DNA from: a virus
Virus record (IMG/VR): IMGVR_UViG_3300028802_000026
Location: 1 to 45,432 of that record
Strand: one strand, 5' to 3'
DNA length: 45,432 nucleotides
Part shown: in pieces, positions 1 to 8,958 of the stretch
How the letters are laid out: each line of letters starts with the position of its first letter
Numbering within the stretch: position 1 is the first letter of the stretch
Made by a program: the position numbers and the translations under genes
Notes under the pieces: generated by a model
What the model saw: only the letters and a program-made list of their open reading frames with translations
Databases searched by the model: none
Told to the model about the DNA's origin: nothing

Positions 1-126
1 ACAGAGTTGCTATTCGTGCCATCGGCACTTCCTACTCCTTGAGTAATCGTCCCCAAAGAGCCATTGGTAGAACTCCAGTCGGTTGCTGTGGCAAATACAT
101 TGATCGTTCCTGCATTGTTCTGAGCA
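1..126. repeat. Terminal direct repeat, left copy
   Basis: These 126 bases are identical to 45300-45425. Circularising here gives a unit of about 45,299 bp and keeps the tailspike frame open. The length is close to an assembler k-mer overlap, so this is best read as a circular or terminally redundant genome, not as a proven biological repeat. Confidence 0.95.
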
Positions 127-1574
127 AAGAAGGTCATGGCTTTATGCACGTAACCAAGACCGGACGACTCAGAATCCACAATATACATTTCAACGGGCAC
201 CAAAACTGATTCTGTTACGGCAAGAGGAATCTCAACTACAGCACTATTGATAAGGCCTGCGTATAGTGAATGCAACTTTCCTCCGAATTGCCACCTATGG
301 TTATTAGACGAGGCAAGCCCTGGCATGGCAGAACCGCTTCCATCGAAATTGAATACTGATCTCAGAGAAGTCATCTTGCGTTCTACTTCTCCAGAAACCT
401 CTATCACGAGTTGATTAGAGAATGTCGTGGTCTGGAACAAAGTTGCGATGTATGGCGGCCATCTGCAATGACCTGAGAACTTCAGATTCGTAATTACCTT
501 GGTGGTCGTCGTATCCGCCACCCCTAAAGTCGTCGATTGAATGAAGGCACTGAAGGTATTTGTGTTTGTGGAGTCGATGTCGTTGATCTCCACATCGATA
601 TCACGGGTGACTTTACCAGATGTAGTTTCGTTTCCGATATAAACACAAGACGTAGCACTCACGAAATTAGTGCAAGAATACTTAACTTTGATGTTCTGCG
701 TATTCGGCCCGTCGTAGACTTTGATTAGAATGTCCTGCCCAGTGGCTGCGGGTTTTGTGTCGCTTAATACATCGATGATGTGGTCCCTGACACCGTAGAC
801 AAAGTATGACCTCTCGTAGACTGTCTTGGTGACTATCCTACCAGTGACCCTATCCCCTGAATTCCTGAAAAGCGCCCCGTAGATAATCCCACTCAACGAG
901 AGATCAAGCTTTATGTCGTATATGGCATTCGCCGGTGTAGTTGCATTTTGATTCCCGGTATTGAACCCAACGACAAGATTCGTCCCTCTGATAACTGCTT
1001 TTATATTGTAGACAGGACCAGCCGTACCAAGAAGATTCACCGCCATTGCCCCGCGATACAAGATCGTGTGGTCGAACCCCGTGTCATTGAACGACAGATC
1101 GATGTCTATGTCGTGTGAATTGTCTATAGTTAGAATCTTCGGAACGCAGGTGCTTCCGCTTGTGACTTGCAGAATCCCCGGTCCGTAGTACTTGACGTGA
1201 GACTTACCAGTTATAGTTAAAACAGCGACTTCAGTGGATGCTGTGCTGAAAGTACCGAGAAAATATGTTCCTTCAGGAAAGTAGACTGACTTCCCCGTGT
1301 CGATTGCAGCTTGCACCGCCGCCGCGTCATTCGTTATCCCATCTCCTACAGCTCCGAAGTCCTTTACCGAAACGATATCCCTGTCTTTATCCTGGAACGT
1401 CCTAGATACTGCACCAGCTCCGCTTTGCAAGAAGTCTCCAAGTGATCCGAAGGTACTCATCGGAGTCTGGATGGTCTTGCCGCCAGTGACAACAGCTACA
1501 GAGGCCCCAGCCGATACCGATACCCCTGCGGTAGCCGCAGTATCTAGTTCGTCTATTCTTTTTGGAAGGCTCAT
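1..1574 (-). CDS. Tailspike, pectate-lyase-like beta-helix (5' part, runs off the window)
   Basis: This is the N-terminal 524 or so residues of a tailspike whose 3' end is at 45200-45432; across the circular joint the frame is 557 codons. Residues about 45-85 contain DFGAVGDGITND followed by AAAVQAAIDTG and a VYFPEGTYFL segment, the signature of pectate-lyase-3-type right-handed beta-helices in phage tailspikes and polysaccharide depolymerases. The rest is rich in regularly spaced D, I, V and N, as expected of helix rungs. Such proteins trimerise, bind and often cleave host surface polysaccharide. The ATG at 1574 overlaps the preceding stop (ATGA). In P22 the tailspike also follows the ejection proteins. 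Substrate unknown. Confidence 0.85.
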   Translation of the reverse strand, partial: MSLPKRIDELDTAATAGVSVSAGASVAVVTGGKTIQTPMSTFGSLGDFLQSGAGAVSRTFQDKDRDIVSVKDFGAVGDGITNDAAAVQAAIDTGKSVYFPEGTYFLGTFSTASTEVAVLTITGKSHVKYYGPGILQVTSGSTCVPKILTIDNSHDIDIDLSFNDTGFDHTILYRGAMAVNLLGTAGPVYNIKAVIRGTNLVVGFNTGNQNATTPANAIYDIKLDLSLSGIIYGALFRNSGDRVTGRIVTKTVYERSYFVYGVRDHIIDVLSDTKPAATGQDILIKVYDGPNTQNIKVKYSCTNFVSATSCVYIGNETTSGKVTRDIDVEINDIDSTNTNTFSAFIQSTTLGVADTTTTKVITNLKFSGHCRWPPYIATLFQTTTFSNQLVIEVSGEVERKMTSLRSVFNFDGSGSAMPGLASSNNHRWQFGGKLHSLYAGLINSAVVEIPLAVTESVLVPVEMYIVDSESSGLGYVHKAMTFFAQNNAGTINVFATATDWSSTNGSLGTITQGVGSADGTNSNS

Positions 1575-1777
1575 CTCAAGACTTTAGGATAAGAAGGTGG
1601 AGGGATGAGCCATTTATGCTTGGTGATGAGATGAGACCCTCTTGCTCTTAGAGTGGAACTCACTATCAAGACTGTCCCATCTTCAGTTACAAAGATATCT
1701 CCAGCTTTGTTAGCAGCCAGAGGTGTATAGGTAGGGTCGTTCACTACAGACAGAATAGGAGGAACAGGATCGGTCAT
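1571..1777 (-). CDS. Small hypothetical late protein
   Basis: A 68-residue protein between an ejection-type protein and the tailspike, coupled to both by short stop-start overlaps. It has a predicted beta-rich centre (AGDIFVTEDGTVLIVSSTL) and a basic, proline-containing tail. I do not recognise the family. Its position suggests a virion-associated or tailspike-assembly role, which is inference from context only. Confidence 0.7.
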   Translation of the reverse strand: MTDPVPPILSVVNDPTYTPLAANKAGDIFVTEDGTVLIVSSTLRARGSHLITKHKWLIPPPSYPKVLR

Positions 1778-2922
1778 CTCTGATATTGATTGTTAAGATT
1801 GGGTGCCTCTTGAGCACCTACAGCTAGTGCAGCACCACCAACAGGGGCAGCAGGAGCAACACCACTATAAAGACCTCTGGCGAGTAGAGATTTGGTATAA
1901 GGGTCTCTTGCTACTAAAGCAGCTATGGTTCCCTTAATACTATGTGCCAGCCAAGCCCAGCCACCGATATCTCTGTTGGGAGCGAGATTAACCCTTCGCT
2001 CTACCACGTCCAGAGCATTCAGTAACGGCCCGAGTTTATCGTTCTCTTTGGCAACTCCAGGCACTGCTTCAGCAACGGCTTCTTTCGCACCTCTAGCGAC
2101 TGCTTTCATTCCTTCTCTTTCCCCACCGACTACGATTCCATAATTCTCAGGACCCAAGGCTCTGTAATACGCTTGTTTTATCTTTTGCACATCCTGTACT
2201 GGGAGCGTGTAATTCGTCCCACCACCAGAGTAAAATTTCTCCTTGAAGTCACTTATGGCTTTTCTGACTGCCGTACTTTCAGAGGGGGGGGCGTATCTAG
2301 CCTGATCTACGACTTCCTTAAAGGCTCTGCCAAAGGCACTCTCTGGAACCTGAGCCGTAGAACCTTCAATCATTCCGGTGATTTTTTCATCTATTGGATT
2401 GATGAGTTTTTGAAGTTTCTCAATACCCCCTTTACTAGCGGAGATACCTTCTTCAAGGGTCGTTTGAATTGCTTTTTGACCTTGACCTCTTTCGAGCATC
2501 GCCGCCGTAGGCTTGAGGGCGCTTTGCATGATATCCGCAGCCTTGGCCTGAATAGCAGGTTTAGCCAAAGAACCAGCACCCATACCCATGAAACTGGTAA
2601 CCAGGTCAGGAGCCATTCTAGCTAGAGTTCCAAGCAAAGGACTTTCACTCTTATCTGTTACACGTCCACCGAATTCCTCAATCGAATCGCCCTTTGGAGG
2701 AATAATCCCTGATCTTGAATGGATACCCAACTGACCAACAACTCGTACAGGCTGATCTTGAGCAGTAGTCAGAGCAGGCTTAGAGGCCCTGATAACAGTA
2801 AATTGCCCTGCATCGTTCTTAGCAGCAGCAGACGCAGGAACCCACTGGCCACCAATTAGGGCTTGATACTCACCCGCATCGTTTTTAGCAACGCTATCAG
2901 CAGGCTCCCATTGATCTGTCAT
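1774..2922 (-). CDS. Probable ejection (internal virion) protein with N-terminal AKNDAG repeats
   Basis: A 382-residue protein. The first 45 residues hold two copies of a W-x-P-A...AKNDAG-x-(Y/F) motif, a pattern seen at the start of phage structural proteins. The middle is mostly helical with amphipathic stretches (GGIEKLQKLINPIDEKI and KAISDFKEKF) and the C-terminus is Ala/Gly rich. No enzymatic motif is visible. It lies between the gp10-like hub and the tailspike, where P22-type phages keep DNA-ejection proteins (gp7, gp20, gp16), so that role is inferred by synteny. Confidence 0.65.
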   Translation of the reverse strand: MTDQWEPADSVAKNDAGEYQALIGGQWVPASAAAKNDAGQFTVIRASKPALTTAQDQPVRVVGQLGIHSRSGIIPPKGDSIEEFGGRVTDKSESPLLGTLARMAPDLVTSFMGMGAGSLAKPAIQAKAADIMQSALKPTAAMLERGQGQKAIQTTLEEGISASKGGIEKLQKLINPIDEKITGMIEGSTAQVPESAFGRAFKEVVDQARYAPPSESTAVRKAISDFKEKFYSGGGTNYTLPVQDVQKIKQAYYRALGPENYGIVVGGEREGMKAVARGAKEAVAEAVPGVAKENDKLGPLLNALDVVERRVNLAPNRDIGGWAWLAHSIKGTIAALVARDPYTKSLLARGLYSGVAPAAPVGGAALAVGAQEAPNLNNQYQR

Positions 2923-4184
2923 AGAGGACGGAATCCTGGAGGAGGAGCAGGACTATTGGGTGTTACAGGAGCAGTCGGTGCGGCAGAAGGTGCAGTTGGT
3001 GAAGCACTGGCTCTTGATCTTTGGGCCTTGATAGCATCGGTGAAATTGGTAATCCTGTTCTCGGCTTCAGCCTTCATTGCGGGAGCCACCCCTTCAAGCC
3101 ATGCCTTCGGAGTGGTCCAGTTGGCATCAGCCCATTTCTTTGCTTCTTCAGCCGCTCCGGTATGCAGTTGAGCAATAGAAGCCTGACCATTGGAGAGGAT
3201 TCGAGCAGATTCCATACCGGCGGCGTGCATGTAATAGAACAACGCTGAATATCTAGGGTCGCCAGTCCATTTCTGTTCACCATGGATGATTGCATTTATC
3301 ACAGGTGAGATATCACTCCCAGGCATTGACTTGATGACCTGACTGACTTTATCGACGTTGAAGTCTAATTGACTCAATGCAGCCCTGGTAGCGCCAAGCA
3401 TAGTAGTTAATTGACCGACACTTTTCTTCCCACCAGCATAGGAAATATCTCGGTTCGCTAGTTCCTCAGCGGCTTGCTGAGTAGTCATTCCTTCCGTTTG
3501 AGCTATATAGTTGATCGCATCCTGATTCAACTGAGACCTAGCGGCCCCCATATTCCTCGCGTATCCAGGCATGACTTGCATAGCTGGCATACCAGTGGCC
3601 CTCATCACGGCTTGATTCTTGGCCTGTTCAGGCGGAACAACTAATTGCTGTTGGACACTAGACGGAGGAGGAGCACCAACTTTCCTGACGCCAGTTCTGA
3701 AATCTTCGTGCGACCATCCTGTAGGGCTATTGGGGTCTTGGACTACCCTGAGAGAAGGCGCTTGATCGGGTCTATCTTGTTGAGTCTGGGTGAATTCATA
3801 TCCCCCATCAGGCTTCTTCGTTATGTACCCACCTTGGACGTTATGGACATCTCCAAAAGGAGCGGGTTTCTCTACTGGAGAGGATTGGATGATCTGATCT
3901 TTTCTGGGGTTATAAAGACCTCCAGCGGGGACGGGGATGAATTCCTTCATCTTATTCACGACATCCATAAGACTTTTTGGATCGCTGATATTTCTTATCG
4001 CAACACCTTGTAGGTCTTCGGGAGAAGGATTAGCCCCAAGAGCAGCCCTATCTCTCAGGAACTGTTGTTGTTGATCTATCTGCTGTTGTCTTAGATCAGC
4101 ATTCTGCATGGCTTGACCAGTAGCCAAGAATCTCGCATACCCGTTTGGGTTAATTCTCAGCAAGTCTTCTAAAGTATCAGCCAT
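2919..4184 (-). CDS. Probable ejection (internal virion) protein
   Basis: A 421-residue protein starting MADTLEDLLRINPNGYARFL, followed by a Gln-rich segment (residues about 28-45), a central helical region with few cysteines, and a C-terminal tail of Ala, Pro, Ser and Thr. It overlaps its neighbours by 1-4 bases on both sides. Size, composition and position between the gp10-like hub and the tailspike fit a P22-type ejection protein. I see no lytic transglycosylase or peptidase motif. Assignment rests on synteny. Confidence 0.6.
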   Translation of the reverse strand: MADTLEDLLRINPNGYARFLATGQAMQNADLRQQQIDQQQQFLRDRAALGANPSPEDLQGVAIRNISDPKSLMDVVNKMKEFIPVPAGGLYNPRKDQIIQSSPVEKPAPFGDVHNVQGGYITKKPDGGYEFTQTQQDRPDQAPSLRVVQDPNSPTGWSHEDFRTGVRKVGAPPPSSVQQQLVVPPEQAKNQAVMRATGMPAMQVMPGYARNMGAARSQLNQDAINYIAQTEGMTTQQAAEELANRDISYAGGKKSVGQLTTMLGATRAALSQLDFNVDKVSQVIKSMPGSDISPVINAIIHGEQKWTGDPRYSALFYYMHAAGMESARILSNGQASIAQLHTGAAEEAKKWADANWTTPKAWLEGVAPAMKAEAENRITNFTDAIKAQRSRASASPTAPSAAPTAPVTPNSPAPPPGFRPL

Positions 4185-4552
4185 TAAACTAGACCTTGAT
4201 TACTCAGGTTAGCCGTTCCTGTTTGACTGACTGGACCTTGTTGGTATTGCTGACCGAGCATATCCATAAGACTGGTAGGTTGTTGTCCGAAGGCTGAACT
4301 GGTAGCACTGCCAAAGGAACCGCCACCCCCAAAACCACCGCCACCCATACCACCTGCCATACCACCACCTAGAAGCCCCATCAGACCTCCGATAGCTCCC
4401 ATCCCGCCAAGGGAACCGGTAAGACCTCCAGTCATGAGTCCTGTAAGCCCTCCAGCAAGTCCTAGACCCGTCTGGGCGACGTTTCCTACAGCACTGCCTA
4501 CGTCTCTTGCAGCCCCGGTGACTGCATCTCTAGCTCTGGTAAAGATGCTCAC
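4184..4552 (-). CDS. Glycine-rich small virion protein
   Basis: A 122-residue protein. Residues about 25-85 are nearly all Gly, Met, Leu, Ser and Phe (GGMGGGGFGGGGSFG), preceded by a short amphipathic helix and followed by a Gln-rich tail. The hydrophobic glycine-rich core could insert in membranes, as expected for a small component of an ejection channel, but that is inference. It overlaps both neighbours by 1-4 bases. No family recognised. Confidence 0.65.
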   Translation of the reverse strand: MSIFTRARDAVTGAARDVGSAVGNVAQTGLGLAGGLTGLMTGGLTGSLGGMGAIGGLMGLLGGGMAGGMGGGGFGGGGSFGSATSSAFGQQPTSLMDMLGQQYQQGPVSQTGTANLSNQGLV

Positions 4553-5040
4553 GCGAGACTCCCCATCCCAGATGATCCAGCATCAAGGACACCGCCTCCA
4601 CCTCCACCCCCTCCACCCCCGCTCAGGATTTTAAGCATATCCTGTAGGGACCCGAAGACTCCTTGATAGGCTTTCCCTTTTGCATTCGCTCCGGGGACCA
4701 TTCCAGCGTTTAGATAATCACCACCACCCATTTTGAATAGTCTGTCTTTCTCAGCACCAAGACCTCTTAGAAGGGCGTCAGAGGCCAGAGCCTGAGCAGT
4801 CCCACTACCAGCAGGATTCCCAAATTGAGATGAGTACCTCTGATCGACCATATTGGCTAAAGACTTAGCTTCTGGACCGTTATAGTAAAGACTGGGATCG
4901 GCTGAAATAGCCCTCAGTTGAGACCTGTAAGGGTCTCCCTCGCTTCTGTAGAAGTCTTCATTATGACGGGCTTGGTTGGCATTCAAGAAACTGCCAAGAA
5001 TCCCAAGTCCACCACTGAAAAGATCAGATAGTCCAGCCAT
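4549..5040 (-). CDS. Small virion/ejection-type protein with deca-glycine tract
   Basis: A 163-residue protein starting MAGLSDLFSGGLGILGSF, a hydrophobic N-terminus common in small phage internal proteins, followed by a polar helical region and a run of ten glycines near residue 145. The glycine run is encoded by a C-rich tract on the plus strand that could slip during replication. P22-type synteny suggests a minor head or ejection protein. No enzymatic motif is visible. Confidence 0.65.
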   Translation of the reverse strand: MAGLSDLFSGGLGILGSFLNANQARHNEDFYRSEGDPYRSQLRAISADPSLYYNGPEAKSLANMVDQRYSSQFGNPAGSGTAQALASDALLRGLGAEKDRLFKMGGGDYLNAGMVPGANAKGKAYQGVFGSLQDMLKILSGGGGGGGGGGVLDAGSSGMGSLA

Positions 5041-5049
5041 AGTTATCTC

Positions 5050-5265
5050 TCAAAGTGTACATGCGTTCCAGACATTCGCTTCCTTATGATACAGGGTCGT
5101 ATTGGCCCCAGCAGCACCATCTTCCCTGAGAGCATAATCGTTGTTCGCTCCTAGTGTATTTGGTGGCACACCCAAGACAGAATAGATACGGATTCTACCC
5201 AAACGAAGAAAGGCAGGAACTTCACCTATCCCCTCCTGTTGAGTGTATGACTCTGCTTGGAACAT
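5050..5265 (-). CDS. Small hypothetical virion-region protein
   Basis: A 71-residue protein starting one base inside the stop of the gp10-like gene and ending ten bases before the next start. It has a short beta-rich segment (GRIRIYSVLGVPP) and no cysteine pair or helix motif that I recognise. Its tight packing between tail-hub and ejection genes suggests a virion or assembly role. Confidence 0.6.
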   Translation of the reverse strand: MFQAESYTQQEGIGEVPAFLRLGRIRIYSVLGVPPNTLGANNDYALREDGAAGANTTLYHKEANVWNACTL

Positions 5266-6833
5266 TATGATACGCGAGCCAAGAAGTTATGAATTCTGGT
5301 CGGTCTGGAATTGATATTACTCAGCCTCATGAACCGCTTCCTGAAAGAACCACCCCTAAAGAGCATCTTCCGATCCTTGGTCAAATCCAAAGTACCCAGA
5401 GTAGAAAATGATACACAATCATCATCGGATGCCTCGACTGTCAATGTAGAAGCCAAACCACCACTATCAGTATCAGCGTCTATTCCATACATGGGCATGA
5501 ATTTCCTTGAAGACCCGTTTGTAGGGAGTCTGAACTGGGTCATGAATTGATATGACGTTCCATCATCCTGCCAGTTGTCAGATGAATCAAATGAATAAAT
5601 ACTCGTCTGTTTAGTTCCTACACCCAGATGGAATTTACCGTTATTCACAGAGGAAAAAACAGTGCTATTTAGTTCAAACCATTCTTTCCACTCAGTTGAA
5701 TACAGTAATGCTATATGCGGAGACACCCCAGGAAGGCTAAAGGAAATAGACACCATGCTTTGTCCATTTATCATCAAAGCACTTACAGAGTAGACAGTCC
5801 CTGCACTAACCCTTTCACTCAAAATCTTGTCTACATAGGAAGAACTGACTTTCCCGAATTCTGATCCATTGAAAGCGAATAACCCGCAATTAACCCCATT
5901 GGAATATCTACCAATGAAATAAAGGTTATTTGAAATGGTGCAATAGTAATGCGTACCCCCAGCCCCAGGTGAAGATTGAGGAGCTTCTGACATAGGTACT
6001 AGACCGATTCTTGAATGAAGTTGAGGAATTCTTCCCAAAGGACTTCCAACAGTATTCCCGGCGTTATAAAACCCCTCTACTGTTTCCTGTCCGAAGGCTA
6101 GGAGTTTGTTGGAGAGTCTTGCCAATCCAACGGGTAAGTCCTGTTTGATTTGCTTTGCTAGGAAAGAAGCTGCTTGCCATTCAGAAAGACTATTGGAGTC
6201 CGAGTTGAAGATTTTATTGTCTCTATTTAGGGTGAAAGCAAACCCATCCATATGCTCCATCTTCCCTCTTGGAAAGAGGACAGTGAAACCTCCGGTAGCA
6301 GAGGTCGCAGAGGAGGCGGACATTTGTGTCCAAGCATTACCAGCATTAACATCGCTGTTAGATGCGAAATATACTTTTTGCGCGGCTCCTACAGTAGAGA
6401 TCAATTGAACAACAGCATTCGGGACATTGCTGATTGCTGTCATGTCGCAAAATCCGGGGAAATAGGTTGAAGCATTCAAAATCACCCTACTGCCATTTGC
6501 TACGGATTTGTTGTCGTTACCATCCTTATAGAAAATTGCGCTCGTATCTGCCCCCAAGTTCAAATCAAGAATCATATAAGCCGTTCCTGCGCTTATGGCT
6601 CCATAATTGAACTGTGCATTAGTTACCCCAGGTCGCTTTGATAGACTCAGAGTGCCTTTACCAGTGACATGGTTATTCACAAGCTCATAAATACAGTTTA
6701 GTTTCCTCTGGTCTTCGGAGTTTGTGACTGAATGGGTATATCCAGCCACACCTCGTTCATTGATCGAGGTTGCTAGAGGCAAGATGACGTTAGGCTCGTC
6801 AACCATAGGGTCTTTGCTTGCAATCCCAATCAT
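5265..6833 (-). CDS. Tail hub / packaged-DNA stabilisation protein, P22 gp10-like
   Basis: A 522-residue, beta-rich protein. It has an early RPG turn (KRPGVTNAQF near residue 67), a statement such as GRIPQLHSRIGLVP in the middle and repeated blades with Y/F-W-G spacing, which resembles the beta-propeller hub P22 gp10 (472 residues) that closes the portal after packaging and holds the tailspikes. It sits directly after the gp4-like adaptor, as in P22. The first ATG overlaps the upstream gene by 35 bases; an in-frame ATG at 6806 would reduce this to 8 bases, and neither has a clear Shine-Dalgarno site. Family call is from pattern and synteny. Confidence 0.6.
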   Translation of the reverse strand: MIGIASKDPMVDEPNVILPLATSINERGVAGYTHSVTNSEDQRKLNCIYELVNNHVTGKGTLSLSKRPGVTNAQFNYGAISAGTAYMILDLNLGADTSAIFYKDGNDNKSVANGSRVILNASTYFPGFCDMTAISNVPNAVVQLISTVGAAQKVYFASNSDVNAGNAWTQMSASSATSATGGFTVLFPRGKMEHMDGFAFTLNRDNKIFNSDSNSLSEWQAASFLAKQIKQDLPVGLARLSNKLLAFGQETVEGFYNAGNTVGSPLGRIPQLHSRIGLVPMSEAPQSSPGAGGTHYYCTISNNLYFIGRYSNGVNCGLFAFNGSEFGKVSSSYVDKILSERVSAGTVYSVSALMINGQSMVSISFSLPGVSPHIALLYSTEWKEWFELNSTVFSSVNNGKFHLGVGTKQTSIYSFDSSDNWQDDGTSYQFMTQFRLPTNGSSRKFMPMYGIDADTDSGGLASTLTVEASDDDCVSFSTLGTLDLTKDRKMLFRGGSFRKRFMRLSNINSRPTRIHNFLARVS

Positions 6834-7479
6834 CGACTGCTACGGGTTTGTAGTCTGTTCTCTGTACCGAGAGTTTCCTGATGTCCAACTCTGCTTTTTT
6901 AGCCTCCACCATCCATCTTTGGATCGTGCCCTCTGGTATTGAAAAGTCGTCGGCTACATCGTATTTAACGAGGTCCATCATCGGTCTAATCATTGATACG
7001 TCTATGTCTATCGCTGCCCCGGCTGAGGTGTCGTCTGCAATACGCTCATAGAGAAGCTTCGCAGTCCCATCAAAAGCGGGTACGGGCCAGAAGATGAACT
7101 CCGACCCACCTTTCCACATGACTTTCTCAGGAAGACCTGTAACCGTCTTGTCGGGGATTTGTGCGTATTCATCCCTACCGATGATGTCTACAGGGTCGTC
7201 AAGAAAACCATTAGTCCATGTCACTCTGAGGGGAAAGAGGATTTCTCCAGCACCAGCAGAAGCTGTTGCTACGCTGGCACTTAGAGAGAAAGTCACTGGG
7301 ACTGTAGTGACCTTCCTCCAGAAGATTCCTAGCTTGTGAATCTCCTTCAAGCGAAGATCAAGAGCTTCATAGACCGTATCGGCGTCGGCAGATGAGGCCG
7401 AAGTCGCACCGATCTTGATGACCTTACCCAAGACCCTTTGGGCGATCTGGTTTCTTGTTCGCGTGAAGGAGGTGGTCAT
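6799..7479 (-). CDS. Head-to-tail adaptor, P22 gp4-like
   Basis: A 226-residue protein. The first 60 residues (RNQIAQRVLGKVIKIGATSA, then DADTVYEALDLRLKEIHKLG) match the helical start of phage adaptor or tail-accessory proteins, which bind below the portal and prepare it for the gp10 hub. The length is close to P22 gp4 (166 residues) plus an insertion. The C-terminus is helical and basic. The start ATG overlaps the previous stop (TAATG). Order portal-coat-adaptor-hub fits the call. Confidence 0.65.
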   Translation of the reverse strand: MTTSFTRTRNQIAQRVLGKVIKIGATSASSADADTVYEALDLRLKEIHKLGIFWRKVTTVPVTFSLSASVATASAGAGEILFPLRVTWTNGFLDDPVDIIGRDEYAQIPDKTVTGLPEKVMWKGGSEFIFWPVPAFDGTAKLLYERIADDTSAGAAIDIDVSMIRPMMDLVKYDVADDFSIPEGTIQRWMVEAKKAELDIRKLSVQRTDYKPVAVDDWDCKQRPYG

Positions 7480-7757
7480 TAGCTAACAGACCTGCACCAT
7501 TTCTGGTGCATGTACCACCCCTTTGGGATGATCTGGTGGCACTTGGAACATTCCTTACCTTTCAGTACCCGCGTTTCGGCGGGCGTTTCTTGGATTTCTT
7601 CGCCATTTTCTATCTCCTGTGGTTGGTACTTCTCGAAACCTACTTCCCTTTGAATCTTCTCCAGAGTTGCTTTATCAGTAACCTCAGTCGGTCTACCATC
7701 GTAGAAAACATACCCATAAAATTCCTTCCAGGGTCCTTTGGTATAGATGTATTTCAA
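7479..7757 (-). CDS. Small protein with C-terminal zinc-finger-like motif
   Basis: A 92-residue protein with an aromatic, basic N-terminus (YIYTKGPWKEFYGYVFYDG) and a C-terminal C-x2-C-x10-H-x3-C cluster (residues about 72-89) that could bind zinc. It is common for short zinc-knuckle proteins to lie in phage head-tail gene clusters; the role here is unknown. It overlaps both neighbours by 1-4 bases. Confidence 0.65.
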   Translation of the reverse strand: MKYIYTKGPWKEFYGYVFYDGRPTEVTDKATLEKIQREVGFEKYQPQEIENGEEIQETPAETRVLKGKECSKCHQIIPKGWYMHQKWCRSVS

Positions 7758-8512
7758 GCTGCCATCCTTTCCTCTACCAATCTTTGATACTGGCGGTATT
7801 CCCTTTGGATGTTCTCAAGGGTGTCATCCAGATAACTCAGTCTCTGTGTCGGTAGACTCCAGGGGAATTGAAAACCTTCAGTAATACCCGTAAGTCCGGT
7901 AATCATCTTTGGAGAGGTACTACCAGAATTCACACCACCTATAGTCCTCATTGAGACATAAGGTGCGTCGGAGTGGTAACACAAAGTCAGAGGACCTTGT
8001 ATGACCCCCATGTTCAGATAGGCGTTTGCATACAGTTTCATCCGGTCGTGGAGATGAAGGCTTGAGTCTTCATTATCCTTGATGAAAATAACTTCACGGT
8101 CGCACATATCAGCGAATTCTCTCCATTCCTCATCCCTTGAATTCCTCTCAGGACTGCGGGAGTTTCGCAAGGTCACGGTCACATACTCCCCACGTTTGCA
8201 GGGAGTGATGATCTTTCCGATATGACCTATATGTTTATAGACCTTAACCGCAGCAGCCAGAAGATGATTGACCTCAAGACCTTCTCTCTCACCTATGGAA
8301 TAGTCAACCCCGAAAAGACTAGAGGCAGGCTCTACAATCGACCTCCAGCGTTCTTCGGCTTGTTTTATAGAGTAGTCTTTCCGCTTCCAATTCCCATAGA
8401 CGAAACGGACATGCTTACATCCCATACCCGTAGCAGTCGCTAGACAAGTTATGAAGTCGAAGCTCGCCGGTCGATTGGCGAGATCGTAGAGCAGGATTTC
8501 GTTACTTTCCAA
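7754..8512 (-). CDS. Probable GT-B type glycosyltransferase
   Basis: About 252 residues. The C-terminal half contains YVTVTLRNSRSPERN and later LNMGVIQGPLTLCYHSDAPY, which resemble the donor-binding half of GT-B or fucosyltransferase-like enzymes, where a G-P followed by a conserved Ser/His loop lines the nucleotide-sugar pocket. No hit can be confirmed without a search. The frame is open further upstream (GTG at 8587), but that would overlap the previous gene by 86 bases. I prefer TTG at 8512, which has AGGA seven bases upstream and leads into ESNEILLYDLANRP. Confidence 0.5.
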   Translation of the reverse strand: MESNEILLYDLANRPASFDFITCLATATGMGCKHVRFVYGNWKRKDYSIKQAEERWRSIVEPASSLFGVDYSIGEREGLEVNHLLAAAVKVYKHIGHIGKIITPCKRGEYVTVTLRNSRSPERNSRDEEWREFADMCDREVIFIKDNEDSSLHLHDRMKLYANAYLNMGVIQGPLTLCYHSDAPYVSMRTIGGVNSGSTSPKMITGLTGITEGFQFPWSLPTQRLSYLDDTLENIQREYRQYQRLVEERMAA

Positions 8513-8756
8513 AGATTTTCCTGTGCAGGGCAGAGGAGTCATTTCCCATCCCACCACCACCGTCTGTTTGTGGACTGATAGAGCCACTTTGTACCGAATG
8601 CGCCCAACTACCCTTACTCGGAGGCATCTGTGAGGAAGCTTTAGTAGCGATCTGCTTGGATTGAGGTCCGGGAGCCATGTTCTTTACTGAAGGATGACCT
8701 GAGTTCTGAACACCCATTCCAGGTTTTGCACCAGCGGAGTTTCCATATGGTTTCAT
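8502..8756 (-). CDS. Small Ser/Gly/Pro-rich hypothetical protein
   Basis: An 84-residue, low-complexity protein rich in Gly, Ser, Pro, Lys and Met (for example GAKPGMGVQNSG), with no predicted fold. It starts two bases after the preceding stop and overlaps the following frame. It could be a disordered virion or linker protein. Unknown function. Confidence 0.6.
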   Translation of the reverse strand: MKPYGNSAGAKPGMGVQNSGHPSVKNMAPGPQSKQIATKASSQMPPSKGSWAHSVQSGSISPQTDGGGGMGNDSSALHRKIFGK

Positions 8757-8757
8757 G

Positions 8758-8958
8758 CTATTCCTTTAGAGAAAGATGATCGTGAAGCTCTGCAAGAGAG
8801 TTACCAGTAGGATGCTTGGGTTTCAAGCCTTTTGCCGTGGCCTTATTACCGTGCATCAGACCTATTTTATTGAGAGTCCCATAGACTGCTCTGTCATTAC
8901 CGGGGTACTCAGCCTTCAGCTTTGACTCCACATCTTCAACTGCTGATCCTTTAGGCAT
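8758..8958 (-). CDS. Small basic hypothetical protein
   Basis: A 66-residue basic protein starting MPKGSAVEDVESKLKAEYPG, with a conserved-looking YGTLNKIGLMHGNKATAKG segment that I associate with short uncharacterised phage proteins in head gene clusters. The start is decided by a perfect AAGGAGG six bases before the ATG at 8958; a longer frame from 8997 would overlap the upstream gene by 47 bases and has no such site. Confidence 0.7.
   Translation of the reverse strand: MPKGSAVEDVESKLKAEYPGNDRAVYGTLNKIGLMHGNKATAKGLKPKHPTGNSLAELHDHLSLKE

Noticed and set aside
1297-1587. Plus-strand frame of 96 codons over the tailspike
   Set aside because: Antisense to a clear pectate-lyase-fold gene; Ser/Ala/Pro-rich shadow frame.
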